DNA of 64,000 nucleotides from Effrenium voratum (taxonomy: Eukaryota; Sar; Dinophyceae; Suessiales; Symbiodiniaceae): NCBI GenBank assembly GCA_963377175.1, contig CAUJNA010000580.1, positions 824,736 to 888,735 on the forward strand. Direction: 5' to 3'. This document shows positions 42,038-51,688 of this stretch, one piece after another. Position numbers and translations under genes: made by a program. The notes under the pieces were generated by a model. That model was not told the origin of the DNA. It saw nothing but the letters and a program-made list of their open reading frames with translations, and made no database searches. The first letter of the stretch is position 1. Every line of letters begins with the position of its first letter.

Positions 42038-42648
42038 ACCTAGTTGGCATGGCTGCAACTCTTTTCGGGGAAAAAAGAATCCACGCCTTGTAGCTACCAG
42101 GCATTTCCCCGCAAAGGTCCGTCACCCCGCGCTGAGCATGATTCCAATGGCACGGTGGACTTCATGGACTAAAACGTGGTGAAGCCCGGACACCTCTGGT
42201 TTGGGGATATCAAAGCGCTGGACATCTCGGGCTATCTGCAAAGGGCGATGCCCGGCTTCAGCAGTCGAAATATGCCGCAACCCTAACGGACATGGGACAA
42301 TTTGAGCACGCACCCCATTTTAGTGGTACCAAAGGCTGGGTACTAGATATTCTGACCGAACCTCACGTGGGTGATCCGTGTTGTTTTTTTCTTCTAGGGT
42401 TTTCTGCATATGGTTCTGGGTCAATACTTTTTTCAGGACTCGGACGGCAGGCAGTCTTTGCTTCTATTTCCCGCAAGCCATGTTGGGAACCTCACATACA
42501 TACAGACACACACACACATGATATAGTCGACTCGTGGACGATTTGTGGGGTTCCTGTCAGCAAAAAAATGGTGCCGGCCTTACACATTACACAATCGACT
42601 CTTTGACGATTTGTGGGGCGCCTTAGACCGAAAAGTCCCAGAAGATGT
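42038..42648. other. No confident gene; 5' flank of the LINE
   Basis: A 63-residue minus frame at 42122-42313 (RDVQRFDIPKPEVSGLHHVL) and an overlapping plus frame both look protein-like, so neither is called. The element's 5' end is not located. Confidence 0.35.
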
Positions 42649-42748
42649 GGGTGTGGCTCAAAATTCAAAGAGCTAGGGTTACGCAGGTTTTACTCCTTGG
42701 TTCCACGTGCCAGGGTGCCATTTTGGTAGATCTTATTGACCCATACCC
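42649..42748 (-). mobile_element. Family B/D MITE with 4-bp target duplication
   Basis: Ends GGGTGTGGCTCAAAA and TTATTGACCCATACCC. ATGT on both sides (42645-42648 and 42749-42752). Inner orientation is reversed relative to most B copies (CCTTGGTTCCACGTGCCAGG). Confidence 0.85.
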
Positions 42749-42752
42749 ATGT

Positions 42753-43443
42753 CCACCAATTTTCGGGTTGGCCCGGCCTCGAGCTCCGCTAGCCCTGCAG
42801 GGCCCAGGGACACCCCGTGCTCGACGCCTGGGACCTGGGCGAAGGCGAAGCCTTCGCAGTCTCAGGGATGGGAATCCTTTGGTGGGCATGGTTTAGCCGG
42901 GTGTTCTTTTTTTCGGAGCCCCAAAAAACGGGTTGGTGTCCTTTTGCTTTCCCTCTGAAAATTGGGCTATTCAACATCGTAGGCGTTAACCTCTGCTGTG
43001 TAGAACTCCTCATAGATGGCACAATTTGTCCAACCCTACCTGCCCCCTCAGACTCGATGAAAGATGAATGCAGCGGCCAGACATGAGAAGCCTTGAAAGA
43101 TGCATGGGAGCTGTGCCAAAGGTCTCAGGCCCTCTTGCCATGGGGCGATCAGGTACTTAGCAAGTGGTTAGTAACCATGGACTTATAACCATGGAAAGTG
43201 GGTTATAACCATGGTCATTTCCCACTCACGAAGTAGCCCCTTTCAGTGACCGAAGGAAACCCCCAATTTACCCTCGCTTCGTCTTGGTGCCGGGCGGATT
43301 CCAGCAGCTCGGAGACCTGCTAGTCGCATCTTTCCCAAACCTCGCACCTCTCAAAGGAAGTTTAAGTGGCAAGAAACTTCCGCGCTGGAAGTCTCATTTG
43401 AAGTTAGATCTCTCTGAGAAATGGGTGCGTCACGCGTAAGAAT
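42753..43443. other. No confident gene
   Basis: 42770-42870 is GC-rich with open frames on both strands. 43150-43232 repeats TTATAACCATGG/CCATGG words and resembles the foldback at 31308. No recognised motif. Confidence 0.4.
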
Positions 43444-43656
43444 GTGGCGCCAGCTGCGAAAGCCCTTGAAGGCGAGCGAACTGGGGAGGAATTCGGCGAA
43501 ACCAAGCCACTTCGGTCGCGATGCCTACCGGAGGCGGTTCTCGGAACGGGTTCGGAGACAGGACCCATGGCACTTCCGCGCTTCCGAGCTTCGCAGCCTT
43601 CAATCAATGAACCCTCTGCGCACTTGGGGGGGGATCCTCAAAAACGTGTGGTTTGA
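43444..43656 (+). CDS. Candidate exon, unknown protein
   Basis: A GC-rich 70-residue frame reading APAAKALEGERTGEEFGETK, PLRSRCLPEAVLGTGSETGP, MALPRFRASQPSINEP. A second plus frame over the same bases is also open, so the call is weak. Family not recognised. Confidence 0.22.
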   Translation: MAPAAKALEGERTGEEFGETKPLRSRCLPEAVLGTGSETGPMALPRFRASQPSINEPSAHLGGDPQKRVV

Positions 43657-43689
43657 TTCACGATGTTCGCGCAATCCTCTGCCTGTTTT

Positions 43690-44094
43690 TTTTTTTTTTC
43701 TTCTCTTCTTTTTTTCTGGGGTCGAGCTGACTTGCGGGGGCTCGACCTCAGCTTGCGCAGCCGTCAATTGGTGAACCCTCTACAGACTTTCGGTGGCGGA
43801 CTTTCGCAGGGTCAACCTCGAAAAACTTGGTGTTTTGTTTGGTTTTCGCGCTTCTCATGTTCATGAAAGAGAAGGAGAAAGAGAAAGAAGAAGTTAAACA
43901 GGAACAGAAACGAAAGAGAAAGGAAGAAAGGGAAAGGGAAGACAGGGAAAGGGAACGGGAAGAAAGAGCAAGAGAGAGACAGAGAGAGAGAGGGAGAGAG
44001 AGCGCAAGGGAGAAAGGAAGAAAGAGAGAGAGAACGAAAGAAAGAAAGAAAGAAAGAAAGAAAGAAAAGGGGAAAGAAAGAAAAGGGGAAAAAG
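43690..44094 (+). repeat. T run and GAAA/GAGA-rich tract
   Basis: A T-rich run at 43688-43715. From 43861 to 44094 the sequence is almost all purine (GAGAAAG, GAAAGAAA). Lys/Glu-rich frames here are artefacts. Confidence 0.9.
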
Positions 44095-44164
44095 CCTGCT
44101 CCTTACTATAGCTCCAGTATAAGGTTACGTGTGCCCCTGGCTTCGCCGGCTTTGGGAAGGGCCG

Positions 44165-44325
44165 GAAAAATCCTGCACCGATCGGTAGGTTTATCCGGGT
44201 ATTCATTGCATCCATCCCAACTGGTGCAGGATTTTATCCATCAGCAATGTGGGAGTGCTAGAAGATCAATCTCCTCTTGAAGGGACCCCCTGTTAATGCC
44301 AAATTTTAGTGGAAGGGAGGGAAAT
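44165..44325. repeat. Remnants related to families E and H
   Basis: AAAAATCCTGCACC (44165) and GGTGCAGGATTTT (about 44221) form inverted arms as inside family E. The following GTGGGAGTGCTAG, CCTCTTGAAGGGACCCCCTG and TTTAGTGGAAGGGAGGG resemble family H at 49782-49865. Confidence 0.55.
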
Positions 44326-44855
44326 CGCGCCAAGCTGAAGGTTTTCGGACCTCCCACGCTAGTACGGGTGATCGGGCCCAGAGTTGGGGCGGCTTTCCGC
44401 TGTCAGCGATTTAGCAAAGGGATCAGGAGAAAACTCTGACGATTCACCTAGGCAGAGATTCAAGAACAAACCAAGTGCTTAGCACCTCACGAACCATAAT
44501 GCTCTAATCAGAAGTCCTGAGGAAAGCTAGAGGTTCCTTAAGCGTATCTGCGCAACTGCTAGGGTTCCTGGTTGACCAAACATGGAGGGAGCTACGTTTG
44601 GAAGGAGCCTTCAGTCTTACTTGGAGTTTACGACCACTCCTACCCCGTGTTTACTTCTCATTTAAGCTTACCTTAAAAGGTAGGTTCAAGGGGTCTGGTG
44701 ACACTCAGGGCACAATCAATGACGAGCCCGGCTCTCAGTGACAAATTTCCGACGTCAACCCAGAGCATCACCAGGAATCCAAAGACAATGCGTTGAAAGC
44801 CGGAATATGAAATCTGGCGCTTGAAACTTGAACCAAACAAGAAGCGCAGCCAAGG
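44326..44855. other. No gene seen
   Basis: Mixed composition without a recognisable frame or repeat. Confidence 0.4.
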
Positions 44856-45200
44856 ATGTTCTTGAAGTTTGTAGGTCGTGGTCTTCTTGTGGGCTGCATC
44901 TGCCGTGAAGAACACCCAACGTGGGCAGTACCAGTGGCAAGTTGGTCAGCATTGCGAAACGTGAAAGAAAAATGCAATGGGGGTTCAACATGTCACCGTG
45001 ATTGGGAACCAACTTTTTGTGGGTTTCTCCACGATTTGGCAGGGGTTCAACATTTGAAAACCTTGAAGACTCGCTCCAAAAAATCCCTCTATGAGTATGG
45101 ATCTAAAAAGGAAGTATTCCTCAGTTGCGTCTCCTTCATAGCAGAAGTGCGCAGCAGGGAAAATCCAAATTCCCTCTATTGCCTTACTGCAGCCTGCTAG
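44856..45200 (+). CDS. Candidate exon, unknown protein
   Basis: A 114-residue open frame whose second half looks protein-like (WEPTFCGFLHDLAGVQHLKT, KKSLYEYGSKKEVFLSCVSF, IAEVRSRENPNSLYCLTAAC). An ATG lies at its start but the first part is less convincing and an antisense frame is also open. Family not recognised. Confidence 0.25.
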   Translation: MFLKFVGRGLLVGCICREEHPTWAVPVASWSALRNVKEKCNGGSTCHRDWEPTFCGFLHDLAGVQHLKTLKTRSKKSLYEYGSKKEVFLSCVSFIAEVRSRENPNSLYCLTAAC

Positions 45201-45842
45201 ACCAAAGCCATAAATGGCAACAACAGGCGCTGAACACGTCTCAAGGAAGATTTGAGAATATGTGAGCTAACTCGCTCTTGGCTGTTAGACAAAAAAAACA
45301 CTTGAAGAAACCACTATTCGGAGGGCCTCCAAGTTCATTTCGACACCATCGCCAGCGTTTTGTGTTGTTTCATTCTTTTGGGGGGGAGGGTACCTGTTGT
45401 TGGGATGTCTAGAAAAGGACACCGAAGGGAAACGGAGTTTGACGGTTCCCCGGAGCACAACTTCCAGCGGCCTCGGACCGCATCGTCCGCGTGAGGTCCG
45501 TGATGGGATTGGTCCAGCAGGGCGACCGGTGGCCTCAGGCGAAGGCGAAGATGACCACAACCCTCACACCGCCACCCCCCACACCCCCACCTAAAAACAA
45601 AGAAACAAAGAAACAAAGAAACAAAGAAGCAAATCAAACAAAGAAACAAAGAAACGAAGAAGCAAAGAAACAAAGAAAGCGAACAGACCAAAAACAAACT
45701 GCTGGGTCATGATATGGGTTCGGATTGTGTGAAGGCTAACAAGCAAGCCGCTCCAACACTTCACTCAAACATATCCTGCTTGGTGACCTGCCGCTTTGTG
45801 CCAACCAAAGAAGCAGAAAGGGCGTCATGACTTTGACAACCC
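45201..45842. other. No gene; GAAAC tract
   Basis: 45597-45690 is an ACAAAGAA/GAAGC low-complexity run. The rest has short frames only. Confidence 0.5.
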
Positions 45843-45846
45843 ACCT

Positions 45847-45935
45847 GGGTGTGGCTCAAAATCTAAGACTCGGAAAAAAAAGAAGGTTCTTTTGGGCTCC
45901 ATTGTTGGCGGATGCCCACTTTTTGAGCCACAACC
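45847..45935 (+). mobile_element. Family D MITE with 4-bp target duplication
   Basis: Ends GGGTGTGGCTCAAAA and TTTTTGAGCCACAACC. ACCT on both sides (45843-45846 and 45936-45939). The inside has diverged from other copies. Confidence 0.8.
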
Positions 45936-46224
45936 ACCTAGACCACCAGACCGCCAAGCTGTTGTTCAGCCGTAAGGCCAGCCTCCCCAGTCAGATCCGA
46001 CTGTCCAAAGTGGCCGAAAGGATTCTTCTTTTGGACCGAGGCAAAACTGGCTGGTGCGAGAGATAGATGACCTTCCCTTCAAAACCATGGCTTTTCTCTG
46101 GGTCATTCCAGCTCATTCCCTGCCGGTCAAACCAGCAAGCTCTGCTTCATTCCCCTTGTTCTGAGGCCTTTTAGTGTGGACCAAGGCAAAAAACAGAGGT
46201 AGGCGATGCCTTATGTCCACTCCA

Positions 46225-46480
46225 TCACACCTGGGCTATGGGGCACAAGAGCTCGGAGATCTGGGTCTGAATTTCCACCGGCATGCGCTGCCTGAGGTTT
46301 GCCGGAACTGGAGCGGTGGGGAACACCCCCACCGAGAGGCGAGGCCCGTTGAAGGACAGGAAGAGGTCGTTTTGCGGCTGGAAGGTCTGCACTTGGATCA
46401 TCTCTGCAAATTCCCTTCTAAGCACTTTGGGAGGAAGGGGGGGCCTGACGGATAGCCGTTGAATACCAAAAGAATCCGCT
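46225..46480 (-). pseudogene. Coding-like relic with a frameshift
   Basis: On the minus strand one frame reads RILLVFNGYPSGPPFLPK and, after a shift near 46426, a second reads LRREFAEMIQVQTFQPQNDL, FLSFNGPRLSVGVFPTAPVP, ANLRQRMPVEIQTQISELL. The composition is protein-like on both sides of the break, so it was probably one exon. Family not recognised. Confidence 0.35.
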
Positions 46481-46900
46481 CGCTCATTTGCCCGGGCCCT
46501 TTTTGGATGTCTCTGACTTCTTTGGGATCAGGGACCATGTGAGTTGAGCCGGTTGCTAGTACATTGGGGCTTGACAACCAGAGAATACGAGCAGACAACT
46601 CTGCGAATTCGCATGAAACTCTCAACCAGAAGAACCTGCTTTCGGGGCTCCATCTTGACTTGTAGGGAAGCAATGAGCCCAGGAAAAAACGATCCAACGA
46701 TATGATCTTAGGGCACCGCAGGCTGCCCCGAGCCTTCGCGTCCGCCTGCGAAGGCGCGGAAAGCTTTGGGCCGTCCACTTGGGGAACCCAAAGCCGCCTG
46801 GGCCAAGATGAAGAAGCTGTAGTGCCGCCTCAGATCTCTCTCCGCCCCTACTGGGCCATGGTGTTTGTCTTCTTTTGGCCGGCACAAATTGGACGGAAAG
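46481..46900. other. No confident gene
   Basis: 46700-46870 is GC-rich with open frames on both strands. No motif is recognised. Confidence 0.35.
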
Positions 46901-46917
46901 AAGAAACCTTAGGCTGC

Positions 46918-47020
46918 CCTCAAATCCCCCGCTAAAGGTGTAACTTTTAGTGGGTTGAATGAAAACCACCACTAAACACGGAAAGGCTAACACGCTGAGG
47001 GAATGGCTGGCTTCGCCACC
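46918..47020 (+). mobile_element. Family F element with perfect 17-bp flanking repeats
   Basis: AAGAAACCTTAGGCTGC lies exactly at 46901-46917 and 47021-47037. The insert begins CCTCAAATCCCCCGC and ends CTTCGCCACC, and matches 16148-16253. A 17-bp duplication suits target-primed retroposition (SINE-like) better than most DNA transposons. A hairpin near its left end pairs CCCGCTAAA with TTTAGTGGG. Confidence 0.8.
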
Positions 47021-47037
47021 AAGAAACCTTAGGCTGC

Positions 47038-47335
47038 GGCAGTACTGTGAGGCTCTCCTCAGACAGCTGCCTTGGGCGCATGTCCGCCTCGGCGCGAACG
47101 CAGCTTCGGATCGATCGCCCCAACGGCTCCCGCCGGGGTCCGTGCAGTCCAGCTGAGGAGGTGTCTCAGCTGCATGTCCGGAGGCACCTCACATGCAAGT
47201 GCTCACCAGTAACATGGAAGTGCTCAGACCCCTTTGAATGACTCCTGAAGGGGCCCCTGCGCACTTCCATATGTGTTGAAAGGCGAACGCCCGCTTTTTG
47301 CCTCACTTGAGTGGATTGGCCAACAGGAGGCTGAA
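47038..47335. other. No gene; family H-like remnant
   Basis: 47040-47160 is GC-rich. 47212-47275 (ACATGGAAGTGCTCAGACCC, GCGCACTTCCAT) resembles the inside of family H at 59586-59687. Confidence 0.45.
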
Positions 47336-47453
47336 CATAGGTGTCCTTTTAGAGGAAATAATTGGGTTTCCCTGGTAGATGATGAAACCACCAGGTAAAC
47401 CAGGAATTGCCATGCAATTGCTTCTACCAAAACAAACAAAAAGGACACCTATG
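47336..47453 (+). mobile_element. Family A MITE
   Basis: Ends CATAGGTGTCCTTTT and AAAAGGACACCTATG, well preserved. The inside is GGTAGATGATGAAACCACCA. The flanks AGGCTGAA and CTCACATG do not match. Confidence 0.88.
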
Positions 47454-47855
47454 CTCACATGCACTCTCCGGTGGCACCTCCGGAAACGCACCGAGATTCT
47501 TCACCGAGATTCTTCACCGAGAGTCACTCGAAAAGCTGAGCCATGGCACTGTTCCCGAGAGCAGGAGGCTCTGGATGATGGCGACCTTCGTGTCAACGTC
47601 GACACGTCCAGAAAAGACAAGCGTGTTAAGGAGGTGTTCGAACATAAATGTCAAAACAGGTGTACCCAAAAATGGCACGCTTCATTTTGGCCCTCCTTTA
47701 GGAGAACCCACACACACACACACATCCTACCACCAACGCTCTCACCCCGCGACAGTGAGGCCCGGCGGTGTCCTCAAGCGGCAAGGCCCGATAAGGCGAG
47801 GTCTCTGCCAGGATCCTGCGGCAAACGACAAGCACATGGGTTGAAAAGGTCCTTT
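47454..47855. other. No confident gene
   Basis: A 15-bp repeat (CACCGAGATTCTT) occurs two to three times at 47491-47524. A 331-residue plus frame spans 47379-48374, but it runs through three repeat copies and is not accepted. Confidence 0.45.
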
Positions 47856-47859
47856 GCGT

Positions 47860-47962
47860 GGCTGTGGGTCAAAAATAGGGTAACCCCAGAATGGAACCCT
47901 GGCAACTGGAAACATGGACTAAGACCTGCGGTCCCCTGGAGGGTTGATTTTGACCCATACCC
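47860..47962 (+). mobile_element. Family B MITE
   Basis: Ends GGCTGTGGGTCAAAAATAGGG and TTTTGACCCATACCC. The flanks are GCGT and ACAT, which differ by two transitions. The inside GGACTAAGACCTGCGGTCCC is typical. Confidence 0.82.
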
Positions 47963-48070
47963 ACATGGGATGACCATTGGGGAAACCACCCAAACAAGGT
48001 GCGACTTTCACCCCCTGGGACAAGTTCATGCTCATTTGGGGGCCCTAAATGGAATATTGATCAACCGCCC
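47963..48070 (-). repeat. Family I dispersed repeat, reverse copy
   Basis: Reverse complement of the copies at 49216-49324 and 62574-62677 (ATGGGATGACCATTGGGGAA, ACAAGTTCATG, GGAATATTGATCAACCGCCC). It directly abuts the family B copy. Confidence 0.75.
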
Positions 48071-48702
48071 CGGGCGAACCGGGGCTTTCTGTATGCGATA
48101 TAGAAACGACTTTGCGCATCTTTGTTGCAGGATGGCTTTTCATGGAGAATCAAGGTGGTTGCGGCGAGATATGGCCAAACACAAGCAACAACGAGGGCTG
48201 CGAAAGCTCTTTGAGGGGGCCCTGGCAAGCGGATGTTCTCAGCTGTTCATGCAAGCTTGCATCTCTGCGCACGCCTCGCCTGCTGATCATCTCCCTCACA
48301 TCCAGGCCAGCCTGCGCCCGGCAAGTCTGCTCCGGGCTCGAGTTCATGTCACGAGCCCCGGAATCACTAGGTGAGAGGCAAGCACCTCAGACAAGCTGCA
48401 GAACCTGCAAAGAACGCACAAAAATTGCACATTGGATCACAAAACAGGGGAATGGAAACCACTGCCCCGCGCTTCTCCAAATTTTGGAACAGGCCTGGTC
48501 CGTGAGATCCAGGCGTGTGGCAGCGTAGAGGAAGCGCACCATGCCCATAGTGGGCAGGCGTGCCAGCTCCTCCGCGAAAAAGATTGGACGCCCACATGGC
48601 CATGGGCCTTTTTGGTGGTTTTAAAGGAAGCAACGAGGAAAATCACCATGTTGGGGATTCTGCTCAAAAAAAGACACACCCGGATGTCCCAAAAAGCCCA
48701 AA
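48071..48702. other. No confident gene
   Basis: The plus frame at 48110-48374 (HLCCRMAFHGESRWLRRDMA) has fair composition but unknown family. The rest is unremarkable. Confidence 0.35.
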
Positions 48703-48706
48703 ATAT

Positions 48707-48828
48707 GGCCATGGGTCAAAATCCAGGTCGTACCCCCAGTGAACATCCCAATCCAACCACTAAAATAGGTTCTAAAATGGGTGGTCACCTACCCCAAAAT
48801 GGGATCCCATTGGTTTTGACCCACAGCC
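48707..48828 (+). mobile_element. Family C MITE
   Basis: Ends GGCCATGGGTCAAAA and TTTTGACCCACAGCC. The flanks ATAT and ACAC have drifted. The inside is complete, with TCTAAAATGGGTGG. Confidence 0.87.
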
Positions 48829-49040
48829 ACACTTGGCCGTGTTCCGGCAAACGCCTGGAGTGTATAAAGTTGACTGACACGCCTGGCCCAGGCCAAAAAT
48901 TCGGCTTGACACCAAGCCGCCAAGCAGAAGTCCCCCGGTCTCAAAATTCCGCGCCTGCTGCCGCCGCAAGCGGCCGTAAATCTGTGAGAGCTCTGGGATG
49001 CGCAAGCGCACCGCCTGGGTCGCGTGCAGCTCACGCTGGC
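48829..49040 (-). CDS. Candidate exon, unknown protein
   Basis: A GC-rich block whose minus frame reads LHATQAVRLRIPELSQIYGR, LRRQQARNFETGGLLLGGLV, SSRIFGLGQACQSTLYTPGV. It directly abuts a family C MITE. No ATG. Family not recognised. Confidence 0.27.
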
Positions 49041-49215
49041 TGGCTGGGAGAGGGGGGAGGTTGTACCCTCCTGCATGGAACCCAATTAGGCAATTAGGGT
49101 ATCCTGATATTGCCCTGCACAAGGAATCTCTCCATGGGCTTACATCCAGCTTGGCGGAAAATCATGTCCTCGCCAAGCACGGCCCAGTTGGCCACTCCTC
49201 ATCCCAAGTAAGCCA

Positions 49216-49324
49216 TTGGGGGGGTGATCAATATTCCTGCCCCCAAGCTGACCATGGGCAACTTGTCCCATTTCGTGGTGAAAGTCGTATCTTTTTTGGT
49301 GGTTTCCCTGATGGTCATCCCATG
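49216..49324 (+). repeat. Family I dispersed repeat
   Basis: Contains TGATCAATATTCCTGCCCCC, CCATGGGCAACTTGTCC and TTTGGTGGTTTCCCTGATGG, matching 62574-62677 and the reverse copy at 47963. The ends are not clearly inverted. Confidence 0.75.
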
Positions 49325-49522
49325 TTTTTGCCGGACCTTTTCCCATGTACATCCATCCCATGTACCGACGGTATGATCAGTCCCCATTCAGCTTATCTGG
49401 TCTCCCCATTCAGCTTGGCCCCAGACTGCGAAGGACTCCATAACAGCGATGGCCTGCAGGAATCGGCATCGAGAGCTCGAAAGCAAGCCTGAAACCGCTT
49501 GCCTATGGCCCGAGATGCCTAA
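49325..49522. other. No gene seen
   Basis: Short interval with no recognisable content. Confidence 0.4.
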
Positions 49523-49526
49523 ATAT

Positions 49527-49635
49527 GGGTGTGGATGGTGTGGCTCAAAATTGAACAGGAGGGGTTTCGCAGGTTTTGGTCCATGTTTCCACTTACCAGG
49601 GTTCCATGTTGGTACCTGTTTTTTGAGCCACAGCC
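49527..49635 (-). mobile_element. Family D MITE with 4-bp target duplication
   Basis: The left end has a small internal duplication (GGGTGTGGATGGTGTGGCTC) before CAAAA. The right end is TTTTTTGAGCCACAGCC. ATAT on both sides (49523-49526 and 49636-49639). Confidence 0.82.
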
Positions 49636-49781
49636 ATATGTCCATAAATGGGGGGGGAGGGGACAGGGTTCGGCAGTTGGGCCTTATTTAAGCATTGCCT
49701 CCACCACCCTTCGGCCTCTCAGGAGACCAGGGGATGGTGGTTAAAGCCAAGTTTGCCCAACCCCAATCGACAAGCATGATA

Positions 49782-49865
49782 CCCTTCCTCCCACTAACAC
49801 GAGCATCTGGAAGACTAGTTTCTTCTTGAAGGGAACCCCTGTCAGGTGCCATGTTAGTGGGAGGG
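49782..49865 (-). mobile_element. Family H MITE, TA-flanked
   Basis: Ends CCCTTCCTCCCACTAACACG and CATGTTAGTGGGAGGG, with TA on both sides (49780-49781 and 49866-49867). TA flanks and C/T-rich ends recall Stowaway-type elements. Confidence 0.75.
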
Positions 49866-49867
49866 TA

Positions 49868-50217
49868 GTCGAAACGAAAACGAGATCGCCTCTCTCTCGG
49901 GATGCCCGAGCATTGGAAGCCACTGGGTTTTTTTCCCTACAAAGGAACTGATCGGTTGACATGCAAGCCCAAATGTGCGAATCTGCTTCCTAAAGCCCTA
50001 AACAATTCAATAGGTCCAAACTTTTTATTGCCACCAAAATTGTCTTCCCAAAAACGGGGGAGAAAAAAAAAAAAAAAACATCCATACACTCGGGACGTGA
50101 GAGGATGAATCGGATACCTTCGATCGCCTGCTGCCAGCTCAACTGCTTCCTCTGCAGCAGCTCGACCAGCACCGACTCGAACAGGAGGTGGTAGGGCCTA
50201 GGATTCTTTGCTTTGGT
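49868..50217. other. No gene seen
   Basis: An A run lies at 50062-50079. Nothing else is recognised before the telomere-like array. Confidence 0.45.
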
Positions 50218-51688
50218 GTAGGGGTTTAGGGGTTTAGGGGTTTAGGGGTTTAGGGGTTTAGGGGTTTAGGGGTTTAGGGGTTTAGGGGTTGAGGGGTTGA
50301 GGGGATTAGGGGATTAGGGGTTTCGGGGCTTAGGATGGTTTAGGATGGTTTAGGATGGTTCAGGGGGTTAGGATGGTTTAGGAGGGTTTAGGATGGTTTA
50401 GGACGGTTTAGGATGGTTTAGGATGGTTTAGGGGTTTAGGGGCTTAGGATGGTTTAGGGGTTTAGGATGGTGGTTTAGGGGTTTAGGGGTTTAGGGGTTT
50501 AGGGGTTGAGGGGATTCGAGGTTTCGGGGTTTAGGATGGTTTAGGATGGTTTAGGATGGTTTAGGATGGTTTAGGATGGTTTAGGATGGTTTGAGATGCT
50601 TTAGGATGGTTTAGGATGGCTTAGGATGGTTTAGGATGGCTTGGGATGGTTTAAATTGGTTTAGGATGGTTTAGGATGGTTTAGGATGGCTTAGGATGGT
50701 TCAGGATGGTTTCAACATTTTAGGATGGTTTAGGATGGTTTAGGATGGTTTAGGATGGTTTGAGATGGTTTAGGATGGCTTAGGATGGCTTAGGATGGTT
50801 TAGGATGGCTTGGGATGGTTTATAATGGTTTAGGATGGTTTAGGATGGTTTAGGATGGCTTAGGATGGTTCAGGATGGTTTAGGATGGTTTAGGGGTTTA
50901 GGGGTTGAGGGGTTGCGGGGTTTAGGATGGTTTAGGATGGTTTAGGATGGTTTACGATGGTTTAGGGGTTTAGGATGGTTTAGGATGGTTTAGGATGGTT
51001 TAGGATGGTTTAGGATGGTTTAGGATGGTTTAGGATGGTTTTGGGGATGGTTTGGGATGGTTTAGGATGGTTTAGGATGGTTTTGGGATGGTTTAGGATG
51101 GTTTAGGATGGTTTAGGATGGTTTTGGTTTAGGATGGTTTGGGATAGTTTTGGATGGTTTGGGATGGTTTGGGATGGTTTGGGATGGTTTAGGATGGTTT
51201 AGGATGGTTTAGGATGGTTTAGGATGGTTTAGGATGGTTTAGGATGGTTTAGGATGGTTTAGGATGGTTTAGGATGGTTTAGGATGGTTTAGGATGGTTT
51301 AGGATGGTTTAGGATGGTTTAGCATGGTTCAGGATGGTTTAGGATGGTTTGGGGGTTTAGGATGGTTTAGGATGGTTTGGGATGGTTTTGTATGGTTTGG
51401 GATGGTTTTGGATGGTTTCGGATGGTTTGGGATGGTTTGGGATGGTTTAGGATGGTTTAGGATGGTTTAGGATGGTTTAGGATGGTTTAGGATGGTTTAG
51501 GATGGTTTAGGATGGTTTTGTATGGTTTGGGATGGTTTTGGATGGTTTGGGATGGTTTGGGATGGTTTGGGATGGTTTAGGATGGTTTAGGATGGTTTAG
51601 GATGGTTTAGGATGGTTCAGGATGGTTTAGGATGGTTTAGGATGGTTTAGGATGGGGTAGGGGTTTAGGGTTTAGGGGCTTAGGGCTG
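50218..51688 (+). repeat. Interstitial telomere-like array (TTTAGGGG and TTTAGGATGG)
   Basis: It begins with about nine units of GGGGTTTA (an 8-mer relative of TTTAGGG), then becomes a decamer, TTTAGGATGG, repeated roughly a hundred times with variants (TTTGGGATGG, CTTAGGATGG), with 8-mer patches at about 50460 and 50890 and at the right end. All units have the G-rich strand on plus. Dinoflagellate telomeres are TTTAGGG-type, so this looks like an amplified, mutated telomere block inside a chromosome arm. Confidence 0.93.

Noticed and set aside
47379..48374. 331-residue plus-strand ORF, the longest non-repeat frame outside the LINE
   Set aside because: It runs through a family A MITE, a family B MITE and a family I repeat, so it is a chance fusion of repeats.
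50218..51688. A true chromosome end
   Set aside because: Unique-looking sequence continues for more than 12 kb on the right, so the array is internal.
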